DNA of 23,731 nt, from NCBI GenBank assembly GCA_046263195.1, contig JBHELG010000047.1, positions 1-23,731 of the forward strand. The letters are read 5' to 3'. Each line of letters starts with the position of its first letter. Position 1 is the stretch's first letter. The translations under genes were made by a program, and so were the position numbers. Shown piece by piece: positions 21,995 through 23,731 of the stretch. The notes below the pieces were generated by a model. The model searched no databases, was not told the origin of the DNA, and saw only the letters and a list, made by a program, of their open reading frames with translations. Source of the DNA: JBHELG01 sp046263195 (GTDB lineage Bacteria; Actinomycetota; Nitriliruptoria; Nitriliruptorales; JAHWKO01).

Positions 21995-22051
21995 GAGAGA
22001 CCTGCGTCGGTCGAGCCCGGGGCTTCCGCCTCGGTTGGAGGAGCGAGAGCT

Positions 22052-23074
22052 ATGAACGACGTAGGAATCCTCGGCACGGCCTCCTACCTACCCGCTCGTT
22101 GGATGACGGCAGGCGAGATCGGCGCCGCCAGCGGTATCCCCGAGCAGGTCATCGTCGAGAAGTTCGGTCTGCGCGGCAAGCACATCGCCGACCCAGACGA
22201 GCACGTCAGCGACATGGCCACGAGGGTCGGTCGGGCGCTGCTCGACGAGCGGGGTGTCGACCCCGCCGATGTCGACGTCGTCGTCTACTACGGCTCGACC
22301 TGGAAGGACTACGAGGTGTGGCAGGCCGCCCCCCATATCGCGTACCGGTTGGGCTGCCGCAACGCCTTCGGACTCGAGCTCGACTACGTCTCGTGCGGTA
22401 CGCCGATCGCTCTCCGCGTCTGTCGTGATCTGCTCGTCGCCGAGCCGGAGCTGCGCACGATTCTCATGCTCGCGGCGTGCAAGGAATCCCAACTCCTCGA
22501 CTATTCCAACCAGCGCGCCCGCTTCACCTACAACTTCGGAGACGGTGCGGCAGGGGGCCTACTCGTCCGCGACCACCCCCGAAACGTCATGCTCGGCTCC
22601 CACACCATCACCGATGGATCCTTCGCGTTGGAAGTCATGGTCCCCGCCGGTGGGAGCGTCGAACCTACCTCGCACGCGACCGTCGCAGCCCGCCGCCACT
22701 ACCTCGACGTCCCCAACCCGACGGGCATGAAGACGAGCCTGGATCCCATTTCACTGCCCAACTTCCTCGCTGCGGCAGAGGGGGCCCTCAAACGGTCGGG
22801 TGCCACCCTTCAGGACGTCACCTTCTACTGCGGCATCCACATGAAGCGCTCGGTCCACGACGCCATCGTCACGGCCCTCGATCTGGAGGCCTCCCGCGCC
22901 CCCTACCTCGACGACACCGGCCACATGAGCGGGGTCGACCCGCTGTTGGCACTTGACAGAGCCGATCGTGCCGGCGAGCTGCACGACGGCGATCTCATCC
23001 TGCTTCTCGCGGCCGGGACGGGCTACACCTGGGCAGCCAGCGTCGTGCGCTGGGGCGCTGTCACTTCGCCGTGA
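22052..23074 (+). CDS. Beta-ketoacyl synthase III (FabH)-like enzyme with altered active site
   Basis: 340 aa thiolase-fold protein of normal KAS III length. It begins VGILGTASYLPARWMTAGEI, has VEKFGLRGKHIADPDEHVSDMA, and ends with the family LDRADRAGELHDGDLILLLAAGTGYTWAASVVRW. The acyl-accepting Cys is Cys115 in DYVSCGTPIAL. The usual HQAN-type His is His263 in CGIHMKRSV. The third catalytic position, Asn in GNTSAAS of FabH, falls at GHMSGVDP, giving His291. It is therefore a KAS III-superfamily condensing enzyme or acyltransferase but unlikely to be the housekeeping FabH. Start ATG 22052 has GGAGGAG 8 nt upstream. Neighbours are an acyl-CoA ligase and a hydrolase, suggesting acyl-CoA rather than acyl-ACP substrates. 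Confidence 0.88.
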   Translation: MNDVGILGTASYLPARWMTAGEIGAASGIPEQVIVEKFGLRGKHIADPDEHVSDMATRVGRALLDERGVDPADVDVVVYYGSTWKDYEVWQAAPHIAYRLGCRNAFGLELDYVSCGTPIALRVCRDLLVAEPELRTILMLAACKESQLLDYSNQRARFTYNFGDGAAGGLLVRDHPRNVMLGSHTITDGSFALEVMVPAGGSVEPTSHATVAARRHYLDVPNPTGMKTSLDPISLPNFLAAAEGALKRSGATLQDVTFYCGIHMKRSVHDAIVTALDLEASRAPYLDDTGHMSGVDPLLALDRADRAGELHDGDLILLLAAGTGYTWAASVVRWGAVTSP

Positions 23075-23078
23075 TGAG

Positions 23079-23102
23079 GCGACGCGGCCTTGGCGGCGTC
23101 GC
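23079..23102 (+). terminator. Hairpin after the KAS III-like gene
   Basis: GCGACGC pairs with GCGTCGC (7 bp) around a 10-nt loop, starting 4 nt after the stop. No T-tract. A further inverted repeat (CACCGC 23137-23142 with GCGGTG 23156-23161, then AATCGTTATT) lies between this gene and the convergent rpsT and could serve as a terminator for both. Confidence 0.4.
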
Positions 23103-23180
23103 TCGGGTTCGGAAAAGCTGCGGTCATCTTGCTGCGCACCGCCGGGTCAAGCCAAGCGGTGAATCGTTATTGGCAGCCTG

Positions 23181-23447
23181 CTACGACTCGAGAGACTGCA
23201 GGCGCTTCGCCATCCTCGACTTGTGGTTGGCCGCATTGTTGGCGTGTATGACACCCTTCGTCGCGGCCTTGTCGTAATGGCGGGCGGCGATGCGGTAAGC
23301 CTCCTCGGCGAGAGCCCGGTCTCCGGTCTCCACCGCCTGATGAAACCGCTTCCCATATGTCTTCAGCATCGAGCGCACAGCCTTGTTCCGCTGCCGGCGC
23401 TCGAGGTTCTGACGGTTTCGCTTGATCTGGGACTTGGTATTCGCCAC
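23181..23447 (-). CDS. rpsT: 30S ribosomal protein S20
   Basis: 88 aa. ANTKSQIKRNRQNLERRQRN at the N-terminus, RSMLKTYGKRF and KGVIHANNAANHKSRMAKRL at the C-terminus are the standard S20 motifs that bind 16S rRNA. The whole protein is basic and helical. GTG 23447 is preceded by GGAGAG about 9 nt upstream. It is convergent with the KAS III-like gene. Its leader contains a terminator-like hairpin at 23505-23524, and a TAGCCT box lies just upstream at 23540-23535. Placement opposite and beyond comEC-holA is the usual actinobacterial arrangement. Confidence 0.98.
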   Translation of the reverse strand: MANTKSQIKRNRQNLERRQRNKAVRSMLKTYGKRFHQAVETGDRALAEEAYRIAARHYDKAATKGVIHANNAANHKSRMAKRLQSLES

Positions 23448-23504
23448 GGCGCGGAACTCTCCGCCTCTCGAATGTCAGGGAAGCATCGCTCGCACAAGCG
23501 ACAG

Positions 23505-23524
23505 AAAAACAGCCCGGAGCGGGC
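23505..23524 (-). terminator. Terminator-like hairpin in the rpsT leader
   Basis: On the minus strand GCCCG (23524-23520) pairs with CGGGC (23516-23512) around CTC, followed by TGTTTTT. It has the form of an intrinsic terminator and lies 58 nt upstream of the rpsT start. It either ends transcription arriving from the right or attenuates rpsT. Confidence 0.5.
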
Positions 23525-23534
23525 AGCCGCGTGG

Positions 23535-23540
23535 AGGCTA
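23535..23540 (-). promoter_or_regulatory. Possible -10 box of rpsT
   Basis: TAGCCT on the minus strand, predicting a start near 23528, only 4 nt before the leader hairpin. That proximity makes it doubtful that both the promoter and the hairpin as terminator are real. No -35 box is visible. Confidence 0.25.
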
Positions 23541-23598
23541 CCAGCGGCGCCAGATGCCGACAACCGACCGCTTGCGCCGGGGCCGGAGGCGACGTATG

Positions 23599-23731
23599 GG
23601 GTTCGCGGGGGACGCGAGGAGGGGGCTTGGCTTTCCCGGGAGGTCGGTGTGACGGGCTTGGGTTCCCGGGGGACGCGAGGAGGGGGCTTGGCTTTCCCGG
23701 GAGGTCGGTGTGACGGGCTTGGGTTCCCGGG
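23599..23731. repeat. 61-bp tandem repeat made of two ~30-bp halves, reaching the window edge
   Basis: GACGCGAGGAGGG recurs at 23611 and 23672, and the intervening 61 bp repeat exactly as far as the window runs. The copy to the left shows one visible change (TTCGCGGGG for TTCCCGGGG). Inside each unit the phrase GGGCTTGG...TTCCCGGG occurs twice, so CCCGGG lies at 23635, 23665, 23696 and 23726, spaced 30, 31 and 30 bp. Open frames across it are Gly/Arg/Phe repeats and not convincing proteins. Between 23448 and 23598 I see only the rpsT upstream elements. Confidence 0.85.

Noticed and set aside
19542..23074. OleABC olefin/beta-lactone pathway
   Set aside because: The gene types look similar (ketosynthase, AMP ligase, hydrolase), but OleB uses an Asp nucleophile in a haloalkane-dehalogenase fold whereas this hydrolase has a Ser in GTSLGG; the ligase has ordinary acyl-CoA ligase motifs; and no OleD reductase is present.
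23599..23731. CRISPR array
   Set aside because: Both halves of the unit are repeated with no unique spacers and there are no cas genes; it is a plain tandem repeat.

Overview
The window is a high-GC, gene-dense bacterial chromosome segment that reads as core actinobacterial. The evidence is the GC-rich third codon positions, the many GTG starts, and a gene order (rne/rng, rplU, rpmA, obgE, proB, proA, nadD, rsfS, phosphoglycerate-mutase-like phosphatase, comEA, comEC, holA, rpsT) that I recall as the order in Mycobacterium and other Actinobacteria. Differences from the mycobacterial block (no nadE here; leuS, a tRNA-Ala and a lipid-type trio interleaved) suggest a more deeply branching actinobacterium. 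I cannot place it to class from sequence alone.

Layout. (1) 1-793: the last codons of a subtilisin-like S8 peptidase, followed in the -1 frame by a PepX_C/CocE-type beta-sandwich domain without a signal peptide. The two may be one gene split at, or recoded through, an A5G run. (2) 794-2826: a gene-poor stretch with one small membrane protein (1364-1771), hairpins and a probable rng promoter far upstream of the rng start. (3) 2827-11488: the conserved block, i.e. RNase E/G, L21 and L27 (promoter, leader hairpin and a terminator visible), obgE-proB (8-nt overlap), proA, nadD (probably leaderless), and rsfS plus a histidine phosphatase (4-nt overlap). (4) 11507-12609, minus strand: a YihY/BrkB membrane protein and tRNA-Ala(GGC). 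(5) 12761-19478: leuS, then comEA-comEC-holA, with an unusual 98-nt comEC/holA overlap. (6) 19542-23074: an operon-like trio of alpha/beta hydrolase, AMP-forming acyl-CoA ligase and a KAS III-like ketosynthase whose usual catalytic Asn is replaced by His. (7) Minus-strand rpsT (S20) with a terminator-like hairpin in its leader. (8) A 61-bp tandem repeat built of two ~30-bp halves, running off the right edge.

How the genes work together. The core block combines RNA decay and ribosome assembly (RNase E/G, L21, L27, Obg, RsfS, S20), proline synthesis (ProB, ProA), NAD synthesis (NadD), leucyl-tRNA and alanyl-tRNA supply, DNA uptake (ComEA, ComEC) and the replicase clamp loader (HolA). The least explained parts are the S8/PepX_C junction, the hydrolase-ligase-ketosynthase trio, and the leader and hairpin elements around rng, rplU, proA, nadD and rpsT. 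I found no CRISPR array, prophage, transposase or recognisable defence system.
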